In this document: positions 52,045 to 61,149 of the stretch, in pieces
Numbering within the stretch: the first letter of the stretch is position 1
How the letters are laid out: every line of letters begins with the position of its first letter
Origin: Lachnospiraceae bacterium
Lineage (GTDB): Bacteria; Bacillota; Clostridia; Lachnospirales; Lachnospiraceae
Assembly: GCA_910575105.1 (NCBI GenBank)
Contig: CAJTDK010000004.1
Span: 248,001-312,000 of the forward strand
Length of the DNA stretch: 64,000 nucleotides
Direction: 5' to 3'
Made by a program: the position numbers and the translations under genes
The notes under the pieces: model-generated
Database searches by the model: none
What the model saw: the letters and a program-made list of their open reading frames with translations, nothing else
What the model was told of the DNA's origin: nothing

Positions 52045-52448
52045 ATGAAAATCTTGCTGGATACGCATATTGCACTATGGGCGATTGCAGATACGTCAAA
52101 GCTTCCGGATAAAGTGATAAAGCTTCTCGAAGAGGAAAATAATGAAGTATTTTACAGTATGGCTTCTGTATGGGAAATTGCGATCAAGCATATAATTAAC
52201 CGGAAAACATGCCTGTATCAGAGGAAGAATTTGTACGGCTGTGTGAGGATACGGGATTTACCAGACTGCCGATAGAGAAAGAACACATATTTCTGTTAAA
52301 GACTTTATCACGGCCTGGTGACGCGCCAAAGCATAATGATCCATTTGACCGGATGCTGATAGCGCAGGCTAAATTTGAGGATTTAATGTTGCTTACCCAT
52401 GATTCTCAGTTTCCATATTATGGAGAAAAATGTGTGATAAATGTCTGA
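52045..52448 (+). pseudogene. PIN-domain (VapC-like) toxin, frameshifted
   Basis: The start MKILLDTHIALWAIADTSKL carries the first catalytic Asp and 'SMASVWEIAIK' the Glu. The frame goes wrong after INRK at about 52205: adding one A in the AAAA run gives ...NRKN-MPVSEEEFVRLCEDTGF..., which continues to 52448 with 'HNDPFDRMLIAQA' (Asp) and 'LLTHDSQF' (Asp). All four acidic residues would be present in an unbroken copy. As read, the toxin is split and probably inactive, or the slip is a sequencing error or programmed shift. Confidence 0.85.
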
Positions 52449-52468
52449 GTTGGTTCACTTATATTACG

Positions 52469-52506
52469 AGCCGGGAATCGAAAAACAGGTTCCCGGCTTT
52501 GCTTTT
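52469..52506 (+). terminator. Terminator after the RelB-PIN pair
   Basis: AGCCGGGAA-tcgaaaaacagg-TTCCCGGCT, then TTGCTTTT. Confidence 0.8.
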
Positions 52507-52563
52507 GAGAAGAAATGTTTTAAAGCAGTAAAAAAGAGGGCGGTCTGAAAAGGACAAATCGGC

Positions 52564-55110
52564 TTAGATGAAGCTGTATGTTGTATTAATTTTAAATTTT
52601 TTCATCGTATGGATAAAGTCCTGTATTCGTTCTATATCTGAATCGGATATATTTTTCTGGTCAATAAGGGTGTCACAGATTTCCGCTAATATTTGATCGG
52701 GGCGGATATCAGAATGAAGGATATCCAAAAACGGATAAGCAATCGCTGTACAATAAAAAAACAGTACAGTAGTATTAGAGGAACAGACACTATTTTGAAA
52801 TTGTTTGTATAACTCTTTATATTCGTTGACAAATTGACCTGGTTGTTCAGTGGTAAAAGGGTCTTTAATGCTGCTTTCCGCAGGTAGTTTTATGTCGTAA
52901 TAAAATTTCCACAGACGGGCTTTGAATGATAAATTCCAATCGGAACCCAGCTCAGAAAATTCCTCTGAATTCGTTAAGTTATGAAAATCTTCATTGGCTT
53001 TGCTTATGGCTTGCTCTGAATATTTACGTATACATGATAAATAATAATAAATCATCCGATAATAGCAGAAAATTGCAATGTTTTTTCTGGGAGGGGTGGT
53101 TAAAAAAGCATATAAACTTTTCAGGGTGTCATTTAAAAGCCTTGATCCAATAGATGGGCCAGGTATGACGAGAGTAATAACTTGTTTTAATAATAAAGAA
53201 TCTATCGCATCCATAATAAAGTTATATAGTTTTTCAAGAAGGGGCAGAAATAATTTATGCTGTGTTGGGGAAGCCTGCATCTGTGACATTATTTCGGGAA
53301 GAAGATCAATGGCGCTGTTAAGGGTTTTAACAGGTGAGTCAGCCAGGGCAAAATCAATATGTAACTGGAAAATCTTTCGATCCAGTAATTTACAGGATGG
53401 CACCAGATCTTCTTTTATGCCCTGTCTATTTTTGTAAATATACAAGCGGTACAAAATATTTTGTGCATCGCAAGTATTGCCTAACCGAATAAAATGTACA
53501 ATAAATTCGCTCAATATCTGATTCCACTCCAGGAAGGCTTCTTTATCATCCTTCGAAGGCCGTGTTTTCATTTCTGTCATCTGGAAATGGAAACGGTATA
53601 TCATTGTTACCGTATGTTCATATAAAGAACGGTAGGTTTGCTGCAGTTTTTGGCCTTCAGAAATATAAGCAAGATTTTGGGAAATCCGTTTTCGGTAATC
53701 CTTATAATTTATCGGATATTGCTGCCAGATAATATCCGCGATGATCGCAGGCATCTGCAACATCTTATTTTTATGGTCTGTATATTGCAGGAGATCTAAA
53801 TCTATAGCTTTGTTTATATCTTCTGGCGCAATTTCTTCTTCTAATACTGGTTGAGAGATTTCATTTTTAGCCAGTATGGAAAGTTTAGAGCCTGTGGTCT
53901 TGAGAAATTCTTCGTCGTAATCTTCAAGTATGCGCGCTGCCAGAGTTTTGACTGATAATTCGGATTTCCTGTTGTCGCTTTGGTAGGAGGCATGAATTTT
54001 CGGATTCATATCCAGATGCCAGGATTCGGTATCCAGCAGTTTATCCAGATTGAACGTGTCAGGGCATTTGCGGAAACATTTAGCTATCAAAGTCATTATG
54101 AAAGGATTATATGACACAATCTGGCATACGTTCCTGAGTACATTATCACTAAGAGCTTTTTGGGGGCAATATTCTCTAAAAATCAGTGATAAATTTTCGA
54201 CAGGACGTTTATCCAGGTTTATCGAAGCGAAAGCTTTGGAAATACCCGTCGTTCTTGTAGTGATGACAATTCTTAGTTCTACATCCATCAAGTTTTTCTT
54301 TATAAAGGAAAAATCTTCATCTTTTATAAAAGGGATGTCTATTACCAGTAAGGAAAAAGCAGTTTTCTCTTTCAATATCTTTAAAATGTCTTCGCTTTTC
54401 GTGGGCAAAACATTGTTGTTATTTTTAGCTTCAGCAGAAGGAGTGCCGTTTTTATTTATGAAATCTATGTATTGTATCCGGTCAGCTAACGGGATGCCGG
54501 GGTGCTCGTCCAGCCAAAATACATTGTTCCAATTGCCTAGATGGTGGACACAGTACCTGACAAGCTGGGTTTTACCGGAGGCCGGCTGGCCGGTGACAAA
54601 GACTATATTATGCGATTCTAAAAGCCGGCATAGTCGGGTTTCTTTCGCTTTCCAAGGTATGTAATTAATGTGAAAGGATTTATCGTTAGAGTTAAAAAAA
54701 ACAAATTCTTCATCTGACCCTGTGAAATGCGAAAGGACAAGAGAATGAATCATTGTACCGATAGACAGATCTGAGCAGCTATCAGAATTATATTCTAGAA
54801 AAAGTTTTTGAATTTTCTCGGTTATTTGAAAAATATATGGTTTTATGTTTAATTCCGGATTGAAAAATCTTAAATTGTCTATATCCCAATTAGTGTCACT
54901 TAAATCTGTAATCATTGCTATTCGGTTGGGAGACAGTTTATGACCTTGATATATATTATACAAAAAGGAATTAGAAAGAGTGTTTTCTGAAGCGCCTGCA
55001 GCTTCGCCTAACAGAAAAAGAGTGACATTCTCTATATTAAGGCCACGCGGATTTCCAAGAGAATTCTGTATATAACTGACAAGTTTTTGTAAAATGGTTT
55101 GTTCTGTCAT
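52564..55110 (-). CDS. STAND NTPase (NB-ARC-like) with novel N-terminus and helical C-terminus
   Basis: 848 residues, AT-rich. The NTPase core is intact: Walker A GQPASGKT at 174-181, Walker B LLVID at 254-258, and an RNBS-B-like VITTRTT at 282-288. A GLPL-like position (SYNPFIM near 330) and a winged-helix region with an MHD-like 'MLQMPAIIADI' near 459 follow. Residues 1-160 have no recognised effector domain; 480-848 is helical, repeat-like. NLR-like bacterial STAND proteins sense phage and trigger an N-terminal effector, so a defence role is likely but inferred. ACGAACCTATGACAG start context with CCTCC upstream: GGAGGAAACGAACCT precedes the ATG on the minus strand. Divergent from a zinc-ribbon gene. 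Confidence 0.75.
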   Translation of the reverse strand: MTEQTILQKLVSYIQNSLGNPRGLNIENVTLFLLGEAAGASENTLSNSFLYNIYQGHKLSPNRIAMITDLSDTNWDIDNLRFFNPELNIKPYIFQITEKIQKLFLEYNSDSCSDLSIGTMIHSLVLSHFTGSDEEFVFFNSNDKSFHINYIPWKAKETRLCRLLESHNIVFVTGQPASGKTQLVRYCVHHLGNWNNVFWLDEHPGIPLADRIQYIDFINKNGTPSAEAKNNNNVLPTKSEDILKILKEKTAFSLLVIDIPFIKDEDFSFIKKNLMDVELRIVITTRTTGISKAFASINLDKRPVENLSLIFREYCPQKALSDNVLRNVCQIVSYNPFIMTLIAKCFRKCPDTFNLDKLLDTESWHLDMNPKIHASYQSDNRKSELSVKTLAARILEDYDEEFLKTTGSKLSILAKNEISQPVLEEEIAPEDINKAIDLDLLQYTDHKNKMLQMPAIIADIIWQQYPINYKDYRKRISQNLAYISEGQKLQQTYRSLYEHTVTMIYRFHFQMTEMKTRPSKDDKEAFLEWNQILSEFIVHFIRLGNTCDAQNILYRLYIYKNRQGIKEDLVPSCKLLDRKIFQLHIDFALADSPVKTLNSAIDLLPEIMSQMQASPTQHKLFLPLLEKLYNFIMDAIDSLLLKQVITLVIPGPSIGSRLLNDTLKSLYAFLTTPPRKNIAIFCYYRMIYYYLSCIRKYSEQAISKANEDFHNLTNSEEFSELGSDWNLSFKARLWKFYYDIKLPAESSIKDPFTTEQPGQFVNEYKELYKQFQNSVCSSNTTVLFFYCTAIAYPFLDILHSDIRPDQILAEICDTLIDQKNISDSDIERIQDFIHTMKKFKINTTYSFI

Positions 55111-55290
55111 AGGTTCGTTTCCTCCAATAGTTTTAGCTTGTTTTATTGATCTTTGTTATTCGTTTGGTTTAGATATTTAACATTTCATAATTATAACATA
55201 GTTTTGTATTTTTGGCGCACCTTAGTGTGAATGCTTTTTTTGAAAAAAGAGAATAAACTGAAAAAAACAAAAGAAGAGGAGGCAATAGCA

Positions 55291-55596
55291 ATGGAGAAAC
55301 ATTTTGAAGCAGTGAAAGAGTCGGGGACAAATCAAACAATCCCAATCTTTTGTCCTAAATGCGGACGACCGTGCTGTGTAATTTCTGATATGGATCTGCA
55401 GAGGTATAGGAGGGCGTGGAGCCTAGCAAAGATCAAACCGCTGCCTAATGAGCTGAAGAGAGAATATATCGAGCTATGTAACACGGGCTTTCGGTACATT
55501 AACATTTGTTGTCCTGATGAGGAATGTGGATATGATGGTGCGATTCTGGATGAAGAGATGTGGAACGAGATGAAGGGGCAAATGGTAGTATTCTGA
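55291..55596 (+). CDS. Small zinc-ribbon protein, divergent from the STAND gene
   Basis: 101 residues from ATG 55291 (AAGAAGAGGAGGCAATAGCA); an upstream ATG at 55231 lacks a site. Two Cys pairs: FCPKCGRPCC (about 22-31) and NICCPDEECGYDG (about 71-83), spaced like a zinc ribbon split by a helical insert. No other motif. It shares an intergenic control region with the STAND gene and might be its regulator, sensor or partner; that link is inferred. Confidence 0.7.
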   Translation: MEKHFEAVKESGTNQTIPIFCPKCGRPCCVISDMDLQRYRRAWSLAKIKPLPNELKREYIELCNTGFRYINICCPDEECGYDGAILDEEMWNEMKGQMVVF

Positions 55597-56056
55597 AGAC
55601 GGAATAAAATGATGAGAGGGGCCGCCATAGTTGCGGCTCTGGATTCATTTTGTATCAAAACTAAGTCTGTTTGGCATCATTTGTGTTTCATATAACCCAG
55701 TAATACAATAACCAGTTGTACTTAAAAGAAATATATCTTATAATGTCCTTAACGAACAGCAAACGTGGACAATGAATGCAGAAGAAAATTATACATCAGA
55801 CAATATATGCGCTTCCAGAGAGAAAACGTGCAGAATTAATTGACGTGCAGATTTACGACATGATTTCGACAAGCAGGACGCATAGGATGCGATTTTCAGA
55901 ATATATGGATATTTTTCGCTGAAAGTGCCGAAAAATTTTTATAATATACAAAAATCACCTTAGATATCAGTTAATACAGCCATAGAATGGCTATATTAGC
56001 AGTTGGATTTATGGATTAAGGTTAAATTGGTTGAATTATGACAAAAAAGAAAGGAA
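55597..56056. other. Spacer with one possible short ORF
   Basis: 460 bp. A GC-rich hairpin GGGGCCGC/GCGGCTCT is at about 55618-55639, past the zinc-ribbon gene. A 48-codon frame at 55776-55922 (MQKKIIHQTIYALPERKRAEL) has no good ribosome site. An inverted repeat AGCCAT/ATGGCT at about 55979-55993 lies upstream of the recombinase and may be a control site. Confidence 0.35.
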
Positions 56057-57703
56057 ATGTTTATGGTCATTTTCATTTACAGCAGAAAATCAAAATGGAC
56101 CGGCAGAGGTGACAGTGTGGAGAACCAGATTGCCATGTGCCGGGAATACATACAATATAATATAGAAGGAGCGGGCAAAGCGGATATTATAGAATATGAA
56201 GATGAAGGATATTCGGGGAAAAATACGAAGCGCCCCCAGTTCCAGAAGATGATGCAGGAGATCAGACAGGGGAACTGTGATTATCTGGTATGCTACAAGC
56301 TGGATCGATTAGGGAGAAATATTGCGGATCTGGCAAACCTGATTGAAACGCTGAACAAACTGGAAGTTTCTTTTGTCAGCATCAAGGAGCGCTTTGATAC
56401 TTCTACGCCGATCGGCAAGGCGATGCTTTATTTTGCGGGAGTTCTGGCGCAGATGGAGCGGGAACAGATCGCGGAGCGGGTACGGGATAATATGATTATG
56501 CTGGCGAGAAAGGGCAGATGGCTCGGGGGAAATACGCCGTTAGGATTCAGAGCAGAGGCAGAGGAAAAGGTGTCTATCAACGGCAGGAGCAAAAAATCTT
56601 TCCGCCTGACCGTGGATGAGGGAGAGATGAAGGTTGTGCGGTTTATTTTTCAGGAATATCTTAAAAACCAGTCCCTTGTGGGAATTGTAAAATATTTCCT
56701 GAGCCGCGATATCTTGACAAAAAGGGGAAAAGAGTATTCGACGACAGCGATCAAGGATATTCTGACGAATCCGGTATACTGCACAGCGGACAGAGACGCT
56801 TATCAGTATTTCTGGGAGCTGGGGTGCCAGGTGTGCATGGACGAGGAAGAGGCGGACGGAAGGTACGGATTGATCGGCTATGCGAAGACTTCGTCGTCTA
56901 AGTATAAGAATCAGGATAATGCCCCGGAGAAATGGATTATTGCCCTCGGAAGACACAAAGGTATCGTATCGGGGAAGGATTTCGTGAAGATCCAGAATCT
57001 TTTGAAAAGAAACAGCTCCAGAGGCGACAGTTGGCACAAGCCTCAGAATCCGGTGGCGCTGCTGTCCGGGATTTTGTACTGCTCCTGCGGGCATCTGATG
57101 CGGCCGAAGAATTATTCGGCAGAGCAGGTGACGGAAAAGGGCGAGCGGAAATTTTCTTATATCTGTACATATAAGGATCTGACCAACAAAGAGAAGTGCT
57201 CGGTGGCAAATGTCCAGGGGAATACGCTGGATGAGCTGGTCTGCCGGGAGGTGCTGCGCTATACGGACGAAAACTCAAATATTCATCAGATGCTTGAACA
57301 AGCAGCAGAGAGGATTCAGGATACAAAGAAAGACAAGGTATCGGATGCAGAAATTTTGGAGCAGGAGATACAGAAACGCAAAAAAGAAGTAAAAAACCTG
57401 ATTACGGCCATTGCCAAATCTGGGGGAGATGAAGCGTTCCTTGGCCAGATCGAGCAGGAGATCACGAAGCTCAACGAAGAATGCGCCGCCCTGGAAAAAG
57501 AGAAAAGCGGAATAAGCGAAGAAGGATGCAGTATCGGCAGCGATAAGCAGCAGCTTGAAGTGCTGATGGAGCAGCTGTCTTCTTTTCAGAATCTGTTCGA
57601 CACTCTGTCGGTAGTGGAGAAGAGGGAGTATCTGCGGATGATCCTCAGCAAAGTTGTGTGGGATGGGGAGGAAGCCCATATTTTTATCTATGGCAGCCAT
57701 TGA
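56057..57703 (+). CDS. Large serine recombinase (integrase of the element)
   Basis: 548 residues. Resolvase catalytic domain (4-150) with the nucleophile Ser9 in IYSRKS, 'DSVENQIAMCREYI', 'DYLVCYKLDRLGRNIADL' and 'TPIGKAMLYFAGVLAQMEREQIAERV'; recombinase domain (160-275); zinc ribbon 'CSCGHLMRPKN ... CTYKDLTNKEKCS' (about 350-390); coiled coil near 420-490. It cuts and rejoins attP and attB with a 2-bp overlap. Last gene of the element, 66 bp from the right junction, as usual for this type. ACAAAAAAGAAAGGAA precedes the start. Confidence 0.95.
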   Translation: MFMVIFIYSRKSKWTGRGDSVENQIAMCREYIQYNIEGAGKADIIEYEDEGYSGKNTKRPQFQKMMQEIRQGNCDYLVCYKLDRLGRNIADLANLIETLNKLEVSFVSIKERFDTSTPIGKAMLYFAGVLAQMEREQIAERVRDNMIMLARKGRWLGGNTPLGFRAEAEEKVSINGRSKKSFRLTVDEGEMKVVRFIFQEYLKNQSLVGIVKYFLSRDILTKRGKEYSTTAIKDILTNPVYCTADRDAYQYFWELGCQVCMDEEEADGRYGLIGYAKTSSSKYKNQDNAPEKWIIALGRHKGIVSGKDFVKIQNLLKRNSSRGDSWHKPQNPVALLSGILYCSCGHLMRPKNYSAEQVTEKGERKFSYICTYKDLTNKEKCSVANVQGNTLDELVCREVLRYTDENSNIHQMLEQAAERIQDTKKDKVSDAEILEQEIQKRKKEVKNLITAIAKSGGDEAFLGQIEQEITKLNEECAALEKEKSGISEEGCSIGSDKQQLEVLMEQLSSFQNLFDTLSVVEKREYLRMILSKVVWDGEEAHIFIYGSH

Positions 57704-57739
57704 TCTTAAAAAAGCGGAGAAATATCAGTGGCTGCCTGC

Positions 57740-57774
57740 CGGAATGTTTCCGCTTCTGACACATCGCATTGCCG
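57740..57774. other. Right attachment junction (attR)
   Basis: Element half TGTTTCCGCTTCTGACACA-TCGCA-TTGCCG, then host half CAGCCCGAAGG. Arms TGTTTCC and CATCG are inverses of GGAAACA and CGATG in the left inner end; the joined 50-bp site has one axis between the two T of TTGCCG. Confidence 0.8.
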
Positions 57775-57908
57775 CAGCCCGAAGGCCCAACGATCGCCAC
57801 GAACTCGCCCTTATTCAGGGCAAATGAGATGTCGGTGAGCGCAGGCGTCTCCCCGTCCAGCGTGTGATAAGTATAGTGGATGTTTTTCAGTTCCAATACT
57901 TGCTCCAT
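57771..57908 (-). pseudogene. ABC importer ATPase, N-terminal part
   Basis: Reads MEQVLELKNIHYTYHTLDGE through ALTDISFALNKGEFVAIVGPSGCG, the first 46 residues of a NitT/TauT-type ATPase, then runs into the element for 28 unrelated codons. ACAGGAGGTATCT precedes the ATG. The rest is at 31348-31981. The host promoter would still transcribe this stub. Confidence 0.93.
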
Positions 57909-58427
57909 AGATACCTCCTGTGCGCGGGAATGTTACGCATTCCCGGTGAATATATATTAGTTTATTCAAAAACGGGTAATGAGTGCGGAAACTACACTAT
58001 CATATAGAAAGAACTATGCGCAGTACAGTAATGAATCAAAAAAAGGATTTTTGCATGCTGCCGGCCGCGAAGTGAACAATAACAATAGAAGAAATGAAGA
58101 AAATAAAATAATAAATGCTTGATTGTACAAAATGAGAAGGGTATAATTATATATAATCGAAAGCATAGATAAAGTATATTGATTTTGTTTTAGTATAAAT
58201 CATGGGAACATTCGATGGAAATCTCGACAAAATGTGGATAAATGTGTTAAAAATGTGGAAAATTTGGGGAAAGGTGAAAAAGGGGTTGCATTTTATAAAA
58301 TGAGGGGGTACAATAGTAGACGCATGAGGAATAATGCATTTTGTTCTGTTCACTTGAAGATGACAGAAGGCAGCAGAAAGATAACCTAGAGTAATGTGCT
58401 GTGGTATAAATACATAGGAGTAGATTT
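57909..58427 (+). other. Intergenic region before the exopolysaccharide genes
   Basis: 519 bp without a gene. It holds the start region of the split ABC gene (minus strand), several AT-rich stretches, and the promoter at 58286-58314. A 5' leader of about 105 bp lies between the promoter and the first gene. Confidence 0.5.
58286..58314 (+). promoter_or_regulatory. Promoter of the exopolysaccharide operon
   Basis: TTGCAT at 58286-58291, 17-bp spacer, TACAAT at 58309-58314. Confidence 0.75.
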
Positions 58428-59135
58428 ATGATTGATTTTCATACTCATATTTTACCGGCGATTGATGATGGGAGCCGGGATATAGAACAGACAAAAGAGT
58501 TATTGCGTCAGGCGCATGAGCAGGGGATTCACCATATACTGGCTACTCCCCATTTTTATGCAGACAGAGATTCTGCCGGACGTTTTTTGAAGAAGCGGGA
58601 AGAAAGCTTTGATGAAGTTAAGAAGCTCCGGGAGAAAGAAGAGTGGATTCCGGAGATCAGGACAGCGGCAGAGGTTTACTATTTCCCGGGTATTGGGAAA
58701 GCGGATGTGCTTCCGAAGTTGTGTATGGAAGGAAGCAGGCTGTTGTTATTGGAACTTCCTTTTGCGCAATGGACTAATGGGATGTACCGGGACGTGGAGG
58801 ATATCATTGATAAGCAGAAGCTGATAGTGATGCTGGCTCATGTAGAACGTTATTACGAGTTTCAGAAGGACAAGCGGACGTGGAGGGATATGTTTGAACT
58901 CCCGGTATATGCGCAGATTAATGCAGGGAGCTTTCTGAGACATGGCAAGCGTTCTTTTGGTCTGAAATTCATCAAAGCGGGACATCGGGTGATTCTTGGA
59001 AGCGATTGTCACAATCCTGAGATAAGGCCATCGAATCTGGGTGTTGGCCGGGAAGTTATCAGTAAAAAACTTGGGGACGGCGTGCTGGAAGAAATCGACG
59101 CCCGGGGAAGGTTGTTGTGGGAACATGCGGAATAG
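58428..59135 (+). CDS. CpsB/CapC-type tyrosine-protein phosphatase (PHP domain)
   Basis: 235 residues. PHP metal site: MIDFHTHILPAIDDGSRD at the start, 'HILATPHFY' near 37-45, 'AHVERY' near 136 and 'GSDCHNP' near 187-193. It removes phosphate from the BY-kinase encoded downstream, cycling polymer synthesis on and off. First gene of the operon, with the promoter about 115 bp upstream; overlaps the next gene by 11 bp. Confidence 0.94.
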   Translation: MIDFHTHILPAIDDGSRDIEQTKELLRQAHEQGIHHILATPHFYADRDSAGRFLKKREESFDEVKKLREKEEWIPEIRTAAEVYYFPGIGKADVLPKLCMEGSRLLLLELPFAQWTNGMYRDVEDIIDKQKLIVMLAHVERYYEFQKDKRTWRDMFELPVYAQINAGSFLRHGKRSFGLKFIKAGHRVILGSDCHNPEIRPSNLGVGREVISKKLGDGVLEEIDARGRLLWEHAE

Positions 59136-60291
59136 CTTGTGGGACAGAAAACAGATCAGGGCTTTGTTGATCGTAGCAGGAGTTATTGCGGCATTGGCTG
59201 TTTTTTGGTTTGTTTTACAGGGAGTTGAGCGTGCAGTTTCAAAGCGGAATCATCCGGCAAAAGAGACGGAAGAAAGAATTCCGGTCAGGGTTAAGAAGAA
59301 AATAGAGCTTAATGGGACGACCTATACCTATGACCACAGGATAGAGACATGGCTGTTTATTGGTACAGACGACAGTGGAAATGAGGAAGCAGAAGGAGAA
59401 GATTATCTTGGCAATATGGCTGATTTTCTGCTTTTGGCTGTAGTGGATAAAACAGATAAGACCTATGGTTTTATCCAGGTGAACAGGGACACGATAGCAG
59501 ATGTGACCTTGATGCAGAAGGATGGCAGTGGATTGGCGAGCGCTGAGCTTCAGATATGTACGGCTCATTGGTATGGCGGTAACCCTCAGCAAAGCTGTGA
59601 GAATACTGTGGAGGCGGTTTCTAATCTTATGGGCGGTATCTCTATAGACGGGTATTACAGTATTGGCATGGATGCGATACCGGCGCTGAATAAAGCGGTG
59701 GGCGGAGTGGAAGTGACAGTAATTGGCGATTTCTCAAAGGCTGACCCGACTTTAAAGGAAGGAGAGACGGTTCTTCTGGGTGATGAGCAGGCATATATGT
59801 ATGTGCGCGGTCGGATGAATGTGGGCGATGGATCCAATGAACAGCGTATGCAGCGTCAGGATCAATATATGAAAGCGCTGTTTGATAAAATCGAGCAGAC
59901 TTTTAAAGAGAATCCGAAATTTCTTAATACGCTGTATAATGATCTCGGGGAAAAAGCTGTTACGAACACGAAGGGAAGAGATGTCTCCCGCATTATCAGC
60001 AGCATGGCTGGTGGAGAGAGTAAAGGGATATATCAGTTCGAGGGTGAGTCGACGCTTGGCCAGCGTCTCGGAGACGGGATTGACCATGCGGAGTTTCTTG
60101 TGGATGAAGCGTCTGTTGAAAGTATTATGAAAGAATTATTTCATCTGGAAGAATCCGATGAACCGGACGAAGATGAGGAGTCTGAGGATTCGGAGGATTG
60201 GGAAAATGAGGATGACTCAGAAGAGATAGATGAATCGGAAGACTCGGACGGCGCAGAGGAACTGAATGAGCCGGGAGAGTTGGAGGAATAA
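59125..60291 (+). CDS. LytR-CpsA-Psr (LCP) family glycopolymer ligase
   Basis: 388 residues from ATG 59125 inside the end of the phosphatase gene. One membrane helix (about 10-32), then an extracellular LCP domain: 'TWLFIGTDDSGNEE', 'DFLLLAVVDKTDKTYGFIQVNRDT', 'GGVEVTVIGDF' and 'YMYVRGRMNVGDGSNEQRMQRQ'. It would attach finished polymer to the wall. The C-terminal 45 residues are almost all Asp/Glu/Ser (DEDEESEDSEDWENEDDSEE and on), an unusual acidic tail outside the cell. Confidence 0.9.
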   Translation: MRNSLWDRKQIRALLIVAGVIAALAVFWFVLQGVERAVSKRNHPAKETEERIPVRVKKKIELNGTTYTYDHRIETWLFIGTDDSGNEEAEGEDYLGNMADFLLLAVVDKTDKTYGFIQVNRDTIADVTLMQKDGSGLASAELQICTAHWYGGNPQQSCENTVEAVSNLMGGISIDGYYSIGMDAIPALNKAVGGVEVTVIGDFSKADPTLKEGETVLLGDEQAYMYVRGRMNVGDGSNEQRMQRQDQYMKALFDKIEQTFKENPKFLNTLYNDLGEKAVTNTKGRDVSRIISSMAGGESKGIYQFEGESTLGQRLGDGIDHAEFLVDEASVESIMKELFHLEESDEPDEDEESEDSEDWENEDDSEEIDESEDSDGAEELNEPGELEE

Positions 60292-60311
60292 CAGGAAAGG
60301 ATAAAAGGAAT

Positions 60312-61145
60312 ATGCAGGAGCAGACAGAGACAATACGAATGAGAGAGCAGGAAGAGGAGATGGAGATCGATCTCGTCGAACTGCTGTATTATTTCCGCAG
60401 TAAGCTTGTGTGGATAGTATCTGCATTTATTATTGGTGCAGTGGCTATGGGGCTTATTACTTATATCTGCATTACGCCGAAATATAAAGCGTGGTCGAAG
60501 ATTTACATGGTATCCGCGTCCAGCGATTCTATCGTAAATCTGACGGACTTGAATATCGGAGATTCGCTGTCCAGTGATTATGCAGAACTTTTGCGGACGC
60601 GTCCTGTATTTGAGGAAGCTATAGAAAATCTTAAACTTGATTATGATTATGACCAGCTTCTTAATATGGTGGAGATATCTACGGTGAATGATACCCGTAT
60701 CTTACAGGTTACTGTAGAGAGTCCTGACCCGGAAGAAGCGAAGAATATTGCTAATGAGCTGGCGGATCAGTCGGTATCGAAGCTGCCGGAGCTGATGGAT
60801 ACTTCGACACCGAACATTGCCGAATATGCAATTCTGCCGGAGAGCCCAAGCTCTCCAAGCTATGCAGTTAACATTATGGCCGGTGCGTTAGTATTGATGC
60901 TGCTGGTATTGGCGGTGCTGACATTCAGTTATGTGACTGACGATACATTTAAATCGGCAGAAGATGTGGAATCTGCATTTGGAATCATGCCGCTCACAGT
61001 TATTCCGGAAAGTGATATCGGAGAGCTGTCTGAGAAGAATGAGAGACACAGAAAGAAGAGCAGCAGATTTAAGAGATTTCTGACAAAGAGACAATCTAAG
61101 AAAAAGGTTAAGTCGGAAAAGAAGAAAGAGAGCAAAAAGAGGTGA
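60312..61145 (+). CDS. Wzz/CpsC-type chain-length and kinase-activator protein
   Basis: 277 residues. Membrane helices near 33-55 and 195-215 with an extracellular part between; 'PKYKAWSKIYMVSAS' at the loop and the 'ILPESPSSPSY' region before helix 2 match Wzz-domain adaptors. The last 45 residues are Lys/Arg/Ser-rich (KKSSRFKRFLTKRQSKKKVK) and cytoplasmic. Firmicute CpsC proteins present this tail to the BY-kinase. It is 5 bp from the kinase gene. Confidence 0.9.
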   Translation: MQEQTETIRMREQEEEMEIDLVELLYYFRSKLVWIVSAFIIGAVAMGLITYICITPKYKAWSKIYMVSASSDSIVNLTDLNIGDSLSSDYAELLRTRPVFEEAIENLKLDYDYDQLLNMVEISTVNDTRILQVTVESPDPEEAKNIANELADQSVSKLPELMDTSTPNIAEYAILPESPSSPSYAVNIMAGALVLMLLVLAVLTFSYVTDDTFKSAEDVESAFGIMPLTVIPESDIGELSEKNERHRKKSSRFKRFLTKRQSKKKVKSEKKKESKKR

Positions 61146-61149
61146 TGGC

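Larger units (their letters stand above)
31982..57774 (+). mobile_element. Integrated ~25.8-kb serine-recombinase element
   Basis: Both ends carry TTGCCG (31976-31981 and 57769-57774). Removing 25,793 bp restores an intact ABC ATPase reading frame through its Walker A motif. A large serine recombinase is the last gene at the right end; a small HTH regulator is the first at the left end. The contents are a mosaic of AT-rich and GC-richer blocks, with relaxase genes, recombination functions, toxin-antitoxin pairs and decayed pieces. No type IV secretion genes are seen, so it would be mobilisable rather than self-transmissible. Confidence 0.9.

Noticed and set aside
31982-57774. Integrative conjugative element able to transfer itself
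   Set aside because: No VirB4, VirD4-type coupling protein or other type IV secretion gene is seen; the HerA-like ATPase is not a clear VirB4.
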